64,000 nt of DNA, from NCBI GenBank assembly GCA_964514655.1, contig CAZEQY010000001.1:1-64000 (forward strand), written 5' to 3'. Numbering within the stretch: the first letter of the stretch is position 1; every line of letters starts with the position of its first letter. Below the pieces are notes generated by a model. That model ran no database searches, was not told the DNA's origin, and saw only the letters and a program-made list of their open reading frames with translations. Below are positions 17,056-26,061 of this stretch, piece after piece. The position numbers and the translations under genes are program-made. Origin of the DNA: SZAS-7 sp964514655. Its GTDB lineage: Bacteria; Chlamydiota; Chlamydiia; Chlamydiales; FEN-1388.

Positions 17056-17153
17056 ACAACCTTCCTTGTAACAATTCGTTTGCTGTATCATAAAAGGTAC
17101 GAGAAAAGCAAGCACATTGACTTTTATGAACCCTTAGAGAACAATTGTCTGTT

Positions 17154-17945
17154 ATGGATCTAGAAGAAGTCTACTCAGCTAAATACTGCCAGCAGCTTGA
17201 AGCTGCCTATGGCAAAAATATGATGTCAGAAGGTGGCACTGAAGCTATAGAGCACCTTTTTGATTCTGTAGAGCTCCGGGGCAAAAAGGCCCTAGACATA
17301 GGCTCAGGACTTGGTGGAGTTGCCTTTTTTATTGCTGAGAAGTATGGCTGCACTGTTGTTGGCCTTGAAATTAACAGCTGGATGGTTGCTGAAGCCACAA
17401 AACGCACTCCAAAACATCTTAAAGACAAAGTCAGTTTTGTAAAGTGCGACCCCGAATCTAAGTGGCCCTTTGCAGATAGTACTTTTGATACCATCTACAG
17501 TAAAGGCGTTCTCACCCATGCTGAAGACAAAAATGATATCTTTCAAGAATGCTACCGTCTCCTAAAACCGGACGGCACACTTGTTATAAGCGATGCTTTA
17601 AGCTCTGAATCAAAGGTTTGGGGCGAACATATAAGTCGCCTAAACGAGCTTGAAAGCCTTAATATGTACCCGGAAAGTGAAAGTGGCTATAAGGCTCTTT
17701 TGCTAAAACATAATTTTATCCTCAAGTCCGTTCGCGATGATCACGCCGAGTGTCACAAATGGACCCTCGATCTTATCAACAGGCTAAAAGATCCAGCCAA
17801 GCTAAGCGAACACCTTACCTATTTTGACAAGGATGAGCTTGCAGCCCACATTGAGGGCTACGAAGCCATGCTCAAAGCACTTGAAGCAGGCGAGCTGCGA
17901 TCAGTTCGTTTTATTGCAACAAAACTCATGTTGAATAAAACCTAA
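17154..17945 (+). CDS. SAM-dependent methyltransferase, phosphoethanolamine N-methyltransferase-like
   Basis: Class I methyltransferase of 263 residues. SAM motif I LDIGSGLGG spans about residues 47-55, VGLEIN is the acidic strand-2 end, and FDTIYSKGVLTHAEDK is motif II. The flanks resemble the phosphoethanolamine methyltransferase family: an N-terminal EGGTEAIEHLF before motif I, YRLLKPDGTLVISD, and the C-terminal end LRSVRFIATKL. The product would be phosphocholine, for phosphatidylcholine or surface decoration. Substrate is inferred from pattern only. The ATG at 17154 is used; a TTG three codons earlier is possible. Confidence 0.75.
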   Translation: MDLEEVYSAKYCQQLEAAYGKNMMSEGGTEAIEHLFDSVELRGKKALDIGSGLGGVAFFIAEKYGCTVVGLEINSWMVAEATKRTPKHLKDKVSFVKCDPESKWPFADSTFDTIYSKGVLTHAEDKNDIFQECYRLLKPDGTLVISDALSSESKVWGEHISRLNELESLNMYPESESGYKALLLKHNFILKSVRDDHAECHKWTLDLINRLKDPAKLSEHLTYFDKDELAAHIEGYEAMLKALEAGELRSVRFIATKLMLNKT

Positions 17946-17983
17946 TTGCACTTTATTATTAAATGCTATTTAGGTGATATAAA

Positions 17984-19147
17984 ATGAAGAATTGTATTTT
18001 AGCTTTACTATTATACGTTACTAGCTTTGCACACGCCGATGTGTTAAAACAAATTTATAATTGTGAAGTTGATGGTAACCCTTGGGCACTTGTGCAGCTA
18101 GATACCGGAGAGTTCTTTGTTGTAAACAAAAGAAGTGGCCACATTACAAATGCTGCTCCATATGTCTTTGAAACCCTCGGCTCAATTGATGACTGGCAAA
18201 TAGGCGACCATGTCACCTACGGCAGGCTTTCTAATGCGCGTGGAGGCTTTGGATGGAACTCCGGAGGCACCTATCCGGTTCTTAACAACCACAATACCCG
18301 TGACTATGTAGTTCTTAAGCATAAGTATGGGCGCGGCTGGGATGCCGATCATTTCTTAGAAGATAGCGTTCGCGAGGTATATGGCAATGAAGTGATCACC
18401 GAGGGACAGATGCGGCTTATCCTGCCAAACGCTGAAACTAGGTGGAATGCATGCGAAGAAAAGCGTTGGCAAGTAGGCGACCCACTTGTAATTTTTTCTT
18501 TTAACTCAGACCTTGCTACTACATCTACGATGATTCAGCCACATGCCATCATAAACCCAGCCAGGGATGATTTTGAAACAGAATTTGAAGCAACGCGAGC
18601 CTTTTTTCCTTTCAGGAGCACTCATACCTACACCGTATCTCAGATAAAGCGCAAAAATGACAAAACAATAATCACGCTAAGCGATGGAAGCATTTGGCAA
18701 CGAGATGAATATCCAAAGAATTTGAAAGCCGGCGACGTTATTGTCCTCAGGCAGCATGATCACTACCGCTGGAGAGGAGCTACTCACCATTTTAGTAACT
18801 TTCTCAAATTTTCTGCCATTCGCGTAGATACTGGAGAAGAGATAGACCTTTTTGACCTAGGCAACAAAAAAAATCGCCCTCAAGGCCAAAGCTGCGAGCG
18901 CACTCGTCACAATCGCGAGTTTTTAATCGGTGGTAACACCCTTATTACAGTTCCAGATGATGCGACATACCAAAAGGTACTTTCCTGGGGCAAAAATGCA
19001 AAAGTTACCATTGCCATGGCAAACCATGGCGAAGGGTATATTTTAGTAAATCTCACCTCGTATCAGCGCACCTTTTGGCCAAGCTACCCCTCGCAAGATC
19101 ACTGGGTTGATATCTATACTATCTGTTTTAGCTCTGATAATACCTGA
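17984..19147 (+). CDS. Secreted protein of unknown function
   Basis: A 387-residue protein with a signal peptide (MKNCILALLLYVTSFAHA, likely cleaved after AHA). The mature part looks all-beta, with repeated short units alternating strand and turn: GDHVTYG and GDPLVIFS, then GDVIVLRQHD and a later ISQIKRKNDKTIITLSDGS-like stretch. This may be two related halves. I recognise no enzyme motif. The gene stands alone after the methyltransferase (38-base gap), and its 3' end overlaps the convergent gene by 34 bases. Confidence 0.75.
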   Translation: MKNCILALLLYVTSFAHADVLKQIYNCEVDGNPWALVQLDTGEFFVVNKRSGHITNAAPYVFETLGSIDDWQIGDHVTYGRLSNARGGFGWNSGGTYPVLNNHNTRDYVVLKHKYGRGWDADHFLEDSVREVYGNEVITEGQMRLILPNAETRWNACEEKRWQVGDPLVIFSFNSDLATTSTMIQPHAIINPARDDFETEFEATRAFFPFRSTHTYTVSQIKRKNDKTIITLSDGSIWQRDEYPKNLKAGDVIVLRQHDHYRWRGATHHFSNFLKFSAIRVDTGEEIDLFDLGNKKNRPQGQSCERTRHNREFLIGGNTLITVPDDATYQKVLSWGKNAKVTIAMANHGEGYILVNLTSYQRTFWPSYPSQDHWVDIYTICFSSDNT

Positions 19148-19881
19148 GCGAGAAATTTGTCTGTGTTTGGTCGATTGATATACACATCTTGTATGTACTC
19201 TTTAAAAACAGGGTCTTCTATGATTGCAATCTTGAAATTCCAGACTTTGGAGGCATCTATAGCGACTTGTTTCCCTTTTTCGCCTGCCGGCACCAATTTA
19301 CACTGTTTAAGGACTTCTCGTATCTGCTCGTCATAGGCACTAAGTTTTTCCATGCCATCTTCTAAAAACGTTAACGCTTTTGCTTGGGCCTCGTCATCGT
19401 TTTCATCCTTCACAAGCACCTGAGTTACGACGCCATATTGCTGAAACTCTCTAAAGACCACGTCGTAAATATCTCGGGGGTTAACTGGAAATCCATCATC
19501 GCTAAGAGAATAGCTATACAGTGCTTTTTTCCAGATGAATCGGTGTTTATCTAGTGGACCATTCAGGACAACCACCTTAAATTGAGGGCGAAATGCGGCT
19601 AGATCTTCCCTCAGCCTTCTCATAATAGCGGCAGCATATGCCGGAAGCTCATCAGGATTGTCATGAGCCAATCTTTTAAGTCGCTCAAGTGCTTCAGGTG
19701 GAATGCGGCTGTATTTGGCATCGCCAGCCCCCTCAAGAATCAGGATCCCCGTCGTCAGGCAATGAAGGCTGATCCTATGTACGTTTACCCATACTTCATC
19801 CTGGAGTCGGTTATTTCCAAATTCATGTTCATACGCAGTAGATAATGCAGCATGTATCTGTGAGGCTTGAGGAGGATTCAT
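19114..19881 (-). CDS. Cytoplasmic protein of unknown function
   Basis: Soluble 255-residue product with no signal peptide or membrane segment, mostly helical in composition. An early segment (LNGPLDKHRFIWKKAL) and a C-terminal INRPNTDKFLAQVLSELKQ are the most distinctive stretches. No catalytic motif was recognised. Its 3' end overlaps the opposite gene by 34 bases. The start ATG at 19881 is preceded by AAGGAAAT. Confidence 0.65.
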   Translation of the reverse strand: MNPPQASQIHAALSTAYEHEFGNNRLQDEVWVNVHRISLHCLTTGILILEGAGDAKYSRIPPEALERLKRLAHDNPDELPAYAAAIMRRLREDLAAFRPQFKVVVLNGPLDKHRFIWKKALYSYSLSDDGFPVNPRDIYDVVFREFQQYGVVTQVLVKDENDDEAQAKALTFLEDGMEKLSAYDEQIREVLKQCKLVPAGEKGKQVAIDASKVWNFKIAIIEDPVFKEYIQDVYINRPNTDKFLAQVLSELKQIV

Positions 19882-19968
19882 ATCTTATTTCCTTGTTCGT
19901 GCAGTACAGCATAAGAAACGAAAAATTTCCCTTCCAGAAAAAAGAGCATTCAGACTTTTTGGAAGCGG

Positions 19969-20955
19969 TTATACCAGTTTGCTGCAAAGCCCCTGATCAC
20001 CTACCATCCAGATAGTATTGTTGCGGGCTTTTATAGCATGATAGTCCTTTAAGCTGCCATCTACTGCTATTGCCTTGTTGTCATGGCCCCAGGCTACACC
20101 TGAAAGATATAGACCAGAAAGGTTGCTATCTAGCGGCTGCCAAGAGTCGCCTCCATCGCATGTGAATATAGCATTTATGCCTGGTAGATTAGATCGTGTA
20201 CTTGCTGAACCACCTACTGCGACACCCACCCTATCATTAAGAAAGGAGATTGCATGAATGCCTGAATAGGGGTCATTTTTGACTGTAGTAATGGAAGACT
20301 CAACTACTTGCCATGACAGGCCGCGATCTCGTGAAGAAAAGATGCGCGAGCAGCTTCCTCCTGTACCAAATATGATGCCATCTCGTCCACATACAGCAAG
20401 ACTAGAGTTACTTGCAGCAAAACTGTATTCGCCATCTATCGCAGGTATATTGACAACTTGCGGATGCCAGCTAAGACCCTGATCATCTGTTCGGTAGAGT
20501 ATATGAAAGCCGTTGACAGGATCGCTAATGGCAACTCCAGAGTGTTCATCCCAAAAGGCAACGCCATCAAAAAAAGTGCCGGCAATATCGACATTCAACA
20601 CCCTCTGCCACGTACTGCCTCCATCAACTGTGCGATAGATACAACCTGAACTTACAACAATAGCCCTTTTGGCATCAAATGCCCAGATGGAGCGAAAGTC
20701 AAGCTCCTCTGCCCCTAAAAGCTGAAAATCTGTCCAGCTAGCACCTCCATTTACCGTGCGAGACACCCGTCCATTTGTACCGCTCACCCAAACCACGCTA
20801 TCATCTAGAACAAAAAGGCCGTGAAGATCGGGCTTACCTACTATCTCAAAACTCTCTAAACAATAGTCCTGCGCTCTTGATAGAGGAATAACGCGCGCGC
20901 TGTAGCCAGCTTCTTGAGCTCCTAACGGTGGGGATAAAGGGTCTATAGAATTCAT
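19969..20955 (-). CDS. BNR/Ycf48-like beta-propeller protein
   Basis: A 328-residue protein made of Asp-box (BNR) repeats. The recurring unit S/T-x-D-x-G-x-x-W appears as TVNGGASW, TVDGGSTW, TDDQGLSW, SRDRGLSW and TCDGGDSW. Between them run the WVSG, VVSSGCIY and AVGGSA strands of propeller blades. The family includes Ycf48/HCF136 assembly factors and sortilin-like propellers; several bacterial members are misannotated as oxidoreductases. No signal peptide is visible. Its start overlaps the MTA/SAH nucleosidase stop by four bases, so they are an operon. Likely a binding protein; partner unknown. Confidence 0.8.
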   Translation of the reverse strand: MNSIDPLSPPLGAQEAGYSARVIPLSRAQDYCLESFEIVGKPDLHGLFVLDDSVVWVSGTNGRVSRTVNGGASWTDFQLLGAEELDFRSIWAFDAKRAIVVSSGCIYRTVDGGSTWQRVLNVDIAGTFFDGVAFWDEHSGVAISDPVNGFHILYRTDDQGLSWHPQVVNIPAIDGEYSFAASNSSLAVCGRDGIIFGTGGSCSRIFSSRDRGLSWQVVESSITTVKNDPYSGIHAISFLNDRVGVAVGGSASTRSNLPGINAIFTCDGGDSWQPLDSNLSGLYLSGVAWGHDNKAIAVDGSLKDYHAIKARNNTIWMVGDQGLCSKLV

Positions 20956-21812
20956 AAACCTCCTAAGATAGATGCATAGATGTTTCTGACAATAGCTTCA
21001 GAGTAGTAGCCTGAGACCTGGGCTACAAATTTTCTGATGTCTACCGGCAGCTCTTGGTGATTGGCAAAGTCTGAAATGGTACGTATCACTACAAAAGGTA
21101 TTTCATATTCATGACATATTTGTGCAACACTTGCCCCTTCCATTTCTACACAGAGAGCATCCGGAAGGCGCTCTTTGAGCTCGCGCTTATGTTGCTCTTG
21201 AGAGACTACCTGATCGCCTGTAAGGACAAGGCCCTTTACTACTTTTGGGGTAGTGAGGCGATATTCACTCAAAATAGCCTCCGGAACCACTTTTTGAATT
21301 TGGCCTTGCGCAAATTTTTGGGCTGCCTGATAGGCAAAAAATTCTAAAGTTGGATCCGGCGTAAGGGCTCTTATACGTAGTAAAGGAAGCTCATACTTTG
21401 GGCAAAAAGGCTCTGCATTAACATCGTGCTGCATAAGCTGATTCCCAATCACTATATCGCCAATGCCAAGCGATTGATCAACCGCTCCTGCAACGCCTGT
21501 GAAGAGCACAAGATCTACCTTATATTCTGCAATAAGATGGGCAACGCTTGCACTAGAGGCTACCTTTCCAATGCGCGCGGCTACTAGCACGGTATCTATG
21601 CCAAAAAGCTTTCCGCGATAAAACACCCGCTTGCCTCTTTCTTCAGAAATAGGCTCTTGCATACTCTCTACAAGCCTTCCCATCTCACCAGGCACTGCAC
21701 TAATAAGTCCAACAGTTATAGGTTTGCCGCTTACAAAAAGCTCTTTTGCACTTTGTGCAAATAGCGCCTGCAGTGAACATAAGCAGCAAAAGAAAAAAAT
21801 AAGACACTTCAT
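20952..21812 (-). CDS. Secreted 5'-methylthioadenosine/S-adenosylhomocysteine nucleosidase
   Basis: Nucleoside phosphorylase-fold enzyme (286 residues) that removes adenine from MTA or SAH. The three catalytic acids are present in family context: Glu in LISAVPGEMGRL, Glu in VEMEGASVAQ and Asp in RTISDFANH. The core FTGVAGAVDQSLGIGDIVIG is typical. Most members are cytosolic, but this one starts MKCLIFFFCCLCSLQALFAQ, a strong signal peptide, so the mature enzyme should act outside the cytoplasm. It is the first gene of a pair with the beta-propeller gene. Confidence 0.9.
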   Translation of the reverse strand: MKCLIFFFCCLCSLQALFAQSAKELFVSGKPITVGLISAVPGEMGRLVESMQEPISEERGKRVFYRGKLFGIDTVLVAARIGKVASSASVAHLIAEYKVDLVLFTGVAGAVDQSLGIGDIVIGNQLMQHDVNAEPFCPKYELPLLRIRALTPDPTLEFFAYQAAQKFAQGQIQKVVPEAILSEYRLTTPKVVKGLVLTGDQVVSQEQHKRELKERLPDALCVEMEGASVAQICHEYEIPFVVIRTISDFANHQELPVDIRKFVAQVSGYYSEAIVRNIYASILGGL

Positions 21813-21933
21813 ACGGGCTCCTAAAAGCTCTTAATTCTACGTAATGAGTTGGTTGCCAGCAATAAATTTTATGTCGTCTTAAAAAAAGGATATTGTTATA
21901 CCTGTGCTAACAGTTTGTAAAAAAGGAGTTTTT

Positions 21934-22227
21934 ATGAAGAAAATATTGATTGCGACAGTGCTGATGATGATCTCGTTAGGGTCTATATCAGCTCGAAACA
22001 TGACGCTGCCAGAAGCACAGAAAAGGCAGTTCAATCTAAAGCATCATGAAAAGCAGATTACTGCCTATCATGCCAAGATGGGAAAAAATGCTTCAAAAGA
22101 AGTTCACAGCGTAGTTGAAGGCATGAAAACCGGAAGCTATATGTATGATCTTGAGACAGCGCGCAAGGTTATGCGTGAAGTCTATGGACATCGCATGGCT
22201 CGTACAGCAAAAAATATAAAGCAATAA
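21934..22227 (+). CDS. Small secreted protein, unknown
   Basis: A 97-residue product with a signal peptide (MKKILIATVLMMISLGSISA). The mature part, about 78 residues, is basic and helical, rich in His, Lys and Met. AAAGGAG lies seven bases upstream of the ATG at 21934, which decides the start; in-frame codons further upstream are not needed. It precedes the beta-helix gene by nine bases on the same strand, so the two are probably co-transcribed and may act together. Confidence 0.75.
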   Translation: MKKILIATVLMMISLGSISARNMTLPEAQKRQFNLKHHEKQITAYHAKMGKNASKEVHSVVEGMKTGSYMYDLETARKVMREVYGHRMARTAKNIKQ

Positions 22228-22236
22228 GGAGCATCC

Positions 22237-24381
22237 ATGAAACTAAAGAACTTTGCATCATTTTTTATAGCTCTCTTTGTTGCAAGCCAGCTTTTTGCGG
22301 CAAAAAGCAGCGACTCATCAGATGATAGCTGCTGCAAAAAGACAAAAAAATTGGTTAAACAAATTAGCCAGACAACGCAGCAAGATTTGCTTGTTGACGA
22401 GACAACGCTTTCTCTAGTCAACCAGATTAACCAAGTTACAAGAAGCGACCTAGCTGTCGATCTAGAAACGCTAGATATTGTCACACATCTTGTTGACTGC
22501 AGCTGCACCTGCATCGTCATAAAACCAGAAGATTTTATGGATGATGAGGGCAATCTTACAGTCACATATGCGATTACCGAACCTGGTAACTACTGCCTTG
22601 GAGCAAATGTTGCCTTCTCACCTCAGGATGAATTTACTCCGGCAATCGTTATTCTTACTGACAATGTTCGCCTAGACTTAAGAGGCTTTACGCTCAGCCA
22701 GGCAAATGATACTCCAAACGCCTACGGCGTACAGATTGGAGAAGGGTATAATTACATAGATCCAAACGATGTACTTGATAACATCTCAGTATTCAATGGA
22801 ACCATTAGGGATTTCAGTGCAATTGGCGTTTTTTGCTATAACGCAAGCTTTGATGATGAGTCATTTGATCAAGTCGCCTTCCAAGATCTTTCTTTTGCTG
22901 ATTTGAATATTCTTGAATGCGGATCATCGCCATCCTTTGATTTTGCGTCAGGAATTGACCTCGACTCTTCAGCAGGACTTGATCCAACAAGTAGAGACCT
23001 ACCGGTAGCCTATAGAAACGTTACGGTCAATAACTGCAACGTAAATAACTGCATCGGCAACGGCGCGTTACAATTCTATACCGTAGATAATCTCGTACTA
23101 AAAAATACCCAAGCAAATAATTTAACAACTGAAGTAGATATCTTCGGCACTTTTGCTCATGCCTATTTTGGAAGAAATATCCAGATGTTTGACTGCCAAG
23201 GCAATGGCACAGGCGATTTTGACCCAAGTCCTTCCCTCTCGCAAGCTGGCGGACTTAGGCTTGAAACATCTGCCAACATCTATGTTGCTAACTGCCAGTT
23301 CAACGATACATATGGCGAGGCGGGTTTTATCGTACAAGGAGCAAATCTAGGAGAAAACTACAATGCTGTTTATGAGAATTGCCAATTTAACAATACAGTC
23401 GGCGGTCCATTAGTTGCGTTCTTTGTTTCAGGAGCGCACGCTTCTTCAGGGGGAGATACATTTCAGGCAAATGGGCTGAAGTTTATCAATTGCCAATTCA
23501 ACGGAACACGTAATAACACAACGGACGAATCTAGTATTTTTGCTGGACTTATGCAATGCTGTGGATTTCAAACAAGAGTCGATCGAAACTTAACATTTGA
23601 AAACTGTCAGGCATGTAATATCCAGTCTGATTCACCTCTTGTTACCACGGTGGCCGGATTTGAAATCATAAACTTTAATTTCGACCATGCTCCTGAATTT
23701 GGTGATGTTCGCAACGTCACATTTTCAAATTGTATAGCAAGCGACATAACCGGTGTACATGAAGCTATAGGTTATGACTTTAGGGCTGCTAATGCCTCTC
23801 TTACGGAAGATCAGTCAGTTATGACAAACATAGTGCTGCAAGATTGTATCATAGAGCGTATCCAAGGCGGCTCAGATAGTGCTATTATTGCCGGCATTTC
23901 GGGCGCGCTTCTTGATACATCATCAATTGCCGACCCGGCCCCTTTTTCACAAAATAATGACTACCTCATTAGAGGCTGTCGCATTTCCGATGTGCATAGT
24001 ACAAGTGAAGATATTAGCCCCTTATCTGCCGGAATACTACTCCAATCGGTTAGTCGGCCGGTGCTGCAGCAAAATAGCGTGAGCGACTGTGACCGGGGTA
24101 TTTTGTTTACGGGCATAGATGAAAACCCTCCTGGTTTTAGCGATCTTGGGATGATCCAAGAAAATGAAGTAGATAACTGCCTTATCTCTTGCTACCAAGA
24201 TGATGCTCCAACGACAACAAGTGCCTGGGTAAATAACACGGCATTTAACTGCGGAGAGATGCCATCACAATTTACAAACTACAACATCAACTTTGCAGGA
24301 ACACGCCCTGTTGATGCCGGTACCCTATCTGCCTACCCTGTAGGTGGAAACAAGTACTATAACCTCTCGTTAATTCCCTAA
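22237..24381 (+). CDS. Secreted right-handed parallel beta-helix protein
   Basis: A 714-residue exported protein. The signal peptide MKLKNFASFFIALFVASQLF is followed by a Ser/Asp-rich Cys-pair segment (DSSDDSCCKKTKKL) and a VDCSCTC cluster. From about residue 120 the sequence is a ladder of 20-30-residue rungs with a recurring Asn-Cys turn: NCNVNNC, NCQFND, NCQFNN, NCQFNG, NCQAC and NCIAS. This is the pattern of pectate-lyase-like/NosD beta helices. No catalytic motif is evident, so adhesion or surface structure is likelier than lyase activity. A strong terminator follows its stop. Confidence 0.85.
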   Translation: MKLKNFASFFIALFVASQLFAAKSSDSSDDSCCKKTKKLVKQISQTTQQDLLVDETTLSLVNQINQVTRSDLAVDLETLDIVTHLVDCSCTCIVIKPEDFMDDEGNLTVTYAITEPGNYCLGANVAFSPQDEFTPAIVILTDNVRLDLRGFTLSQANDTPNAYGVQIGEGYNYIDPNDVLDNISVFNGTIRDFSAIGVFCYNASFDDESFDQVAFQDLSFADLNILECGSSPSFDFASGIDLDSSAGLDPTSRDLPVAYRNVTVNNCNVNNCIGNGALQFYTVDNLVLKNTQANNLTTEVDIFGTFAHAYFGRNIQMFDCQGNGTGDFDPSPSLSQAGGLRLETSANIYVANCQFNDTYGEAGFIVQGANLGENYNAVYENCQFNNTVGGPLVAFFVSGAHASSGGDTFQANGLKFINCQFNGTRNNTTDESSIFAGLMQCCGFQTRVDRNLTFENCQACNIQSDSPLVTTVAGFEIINFNFDHAPEFGDVRNVTFSNCIASDITGVHEAIGYDFRAANASLTEDQSVMTNIVLQDCIIERIQGGSDSAIIAGISGALLDTSSIADPAPFSQNNDYLIRGCRISDVHSTSEDISPLSAGILLQSVSRPVLQQNSVSDCDRGILFTGIDENPPGFSDLGMIQENEVDNCLISCYQDDAPTTTSAWVNNTAFNCGEMPSQFTNYNINFAGTRPVDAGTLSAYPVGGNKYYNLSLIP

Positions 24382-24395
24382 GCTCACGCTTCCGA

Positions 24396-24422
24396 GGCAG
24401 GATGTTCCATCCTGCCTTTTTT
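24396..24422 (+). terminator. Rho-independent terminator after beta-helix gene
   Basis: A perfect nine-base stem, GGCAGGATG (24396-24404) with CATCCTGCC (24408-24416) and a three-base loop, is followed by a run of six T. It ends the 21934-24381 operon. Confidence 0.9.
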
Positions 24423-24436
24423 CTTACAGTGAAAAG

Positions 24437-24476
24437 TGAAAGAGGCCGGATACCGTTTCATGTGCGATTTGCTCGG
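24437..24476 (+). repeat. REP-like element of the TGAAAGnGGCCGGAT family
   Basis: TGAAAGAGGCCGGAT at 24437-24451 is followed by a 21-base segment (24456-24476) that recurs exactly at 29134-29154. The first half recurs at 25748-25762, 26046-26060 (inverted) and 26993-27007. No gene lies in 24423-24585; this repeat is the only structure I see there. Confidence 0.7.
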
Positions 24477-24585
24477 ATTAACAAAAAACTGCTTAAAGGC
24501 ATCTGTGAAACTGTGATCACGTCTTCCTTATTCGCTTGCTATCCAGTGGCCACGCTTCTCTATTTGTTCCACTAAAAAATCTTGG

Positions 24586-25554
24586 TTAATGCGTTTGAGC
24601 ATAGGCAAGGATCGGGATTTCATAGGAGCGATTGCATATCTTGGCTGCTTGGATCGCTAGCTTTATTTCGTTAATGTAGAGATTGGCATAGGGACCTTTA
24701 AATACGCCGCCGTGAAGATCAAGCTGATATTGAGTAAGGCCTGCTTGCTGTTCTAGGCCCAAAATAAGAGTCTGCAGGGCAGCTGCTGCTTCTTTTAAAA
24801 TGCGCAACGCTTGTCTGTTTTGCTTGTTCGCTTCTTCAAAAACCACAGGGGATAATAGGGCAAATTCTGCAGGGGGTATCTCTTTTAAGCGGCTAATAAG
24901 CGTTCGCATTTCATCTACACGAAAGACATCCGGCACCTCGGCAGCCTTAATAGCGCGTTTTAGCTCTGTAATATCTGAGTCTACCACTCGCTCGGCATCA
25001 GTTGCCTTGCGATTTTCTTCAGCTGCAATGGCAGCAATGAGCGCAAGACCAATTTTATGTGCGCTTCCCTCATCGCCAAGAATAGGTCCAAGACCTCCTT
25101 CGCGAAAGGTTCTCTCTCCCCTTCGTGCTAAAGCAATAGATCCTGTGCCCGAAATAAGAGCGATGCCATCTCCTGGAAGTAGCTTTAGGGCAATTTCTGC
25201 ATCCGTCATAAGTTGGATGTTCTTCTGAGGAATGCCAAACTCCATAAAGAGACGCTCCACCTTTTCCTTGGTTTGAGGAACAGCAACGCCTGCCATCCCT
25301 GCCACAATGCGGCAGCGGGGGAGGACCTCTGTAAGCTTTCTTCCTGTTGCCTTTAGTATAACCCCATTAAAAAGAGCCTGCAGCGTCTTGCGCACCGTCT
25401 CTTCGCCTACTGAGTTGATGTTTGAAGAGGGGGCCTGCACCTCTGATAGATCCATGCCCTCTTTTGTCACCGCAATACGCTCTTTTGCTTCGTCAAGAAG
25501 CCACATGAGGGTTTTAGAGCCTCCGCCATCAATACAGATAGTAATTTCTGTCAT
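24586..25554 (-). CDS. BadF/BadG/BcrA-type ATPase, N-acetylglucosamine kinase-like
   Basis: A 322-residue member of the actin/hexokinase-fold sugar kinase group. Phosphate 1 motif CIDGGGSKT is at residues 7-15, the adenosine/phosphate region ALISGTGSIAL near 130, and GGLGPILGDEGSAHKIG near 153-169. These match N-acetylglucosamine kinase-like proteins (COG2971) rather than the iron-sulfur activator ATPases, since no Cys pair is present. The likely role is phosphorylation of amino sugars recovered from peptidoglycan or host glycans. AAGGAG precedes the ATG. It is monocistronic, flanked by repeats. Confidence 0.8.
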   Translation of the reverse strand: MTEITICIDGGGSKTLMWLLDEAKERIAVTKEGMDLSEVQAPSSNINSVGEETVRKTLQALFNGVILKATGRKLTEVLPRCRIVAGMAGVAVPQTKEKVERLFMEFGIPQKNIQLMTDAEIALKLLPGDGIALISGTGSIALARRGERTFREGGLGPILGDEGSAHKIGLALIAAIAAEENRKATDAERVVDSDITELKRAIKAAEVPDVFRVDEMRTLISRLKEIPPAEFALLSPVVFEEANKQNRQALRILKEAAAALQTLILGLEQQAGLTQYQLDLHGGVFKGPYANLYINEIKLAIQAAKICNRSYEIPILAYAQTH

Positions 25555-25747
25555 TAGAATCTCCTTATTTATTTTTCCCGAGCGCAGGTCATAGATACGT
25601 ATTTCATTGCTCCAAAGAGCAGTCGAATCTTTAGAGGCCCATTTTTAAGACAATCAAAATATAGAGAGTGCTGCGAAATGTCAACTACTTCTCGTGGCTG
25701 TACATTTCAAAACAAAAGATGGAGCTTTCGCCTCTCTATTTTCAAGA

Positions 25748-26060
25748 TGAAAGGGGCCGGATTTTGCAACCCTTTTGAAAGCTGGGCAGCTCTAGCTAGA
25801 ACTGCTCGTGCACTCATAACATTTCGTTGTTTATTTTCACTGATTAACTGTTCAGCTGTATATGTAAATCGAGCGCACACCAAGTTGATGAGCATATCGT
25901 GTCGCAAATCGATGTACGCCGCTCGCCAAACTACAGTCTAATGGCTCTAACAGCAAATGAATATGATTGTCATCAAGCAAAAAGCATGAATTCGGAACGC
26001 ATGTTGGGGTTGTATAAAGTAAGCACAAATCGCACGAGTCGCAGTATCCGGCCCCTTTCA
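25748..26060 (-). mobile_element. Decayed REP-associated tyrosine transposase (RayT/Y1 type), copy 1
   Basis: The element is bounded by inverted copies of TGAAAGGGGCCGGAT at 25748-25762 and 26046-26060. Inside, the minus strand reads LLDDNHIHLLLEPLD then HRFATRYAHQ (about 25905-26000), the HUH-motif region of Y1 transposases (family form MPNHxHLLLE). Further on (25768-25850) it reads SENKQRNVMSARAVLARAAQ, the start of the DnaA-like C-terminal HTH. The N terminus, the catalytic Tyr region and the end of the HTH are missing, so it is inactive. It fills the 507-base stretch between genes (25555-26061); 25555-25747 shows nothing else. Confidence 0.75.
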
Positions 26061-26061
26061 C

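Noticed and set aside
24800..25228. A 142-residue open frame opposite the N-acetylglucosamine-kinase-like gene
   Set aside because: It is a low-complexity Ser/Arg-rich shadow of a well-conserved gene.
25678..25941. Plus-strand open frame across the transposase relic
   Set aside because: The minus-strand frames match the HUH and DnaA-like HTH of RayT proteins; the plus frame matches nothing.
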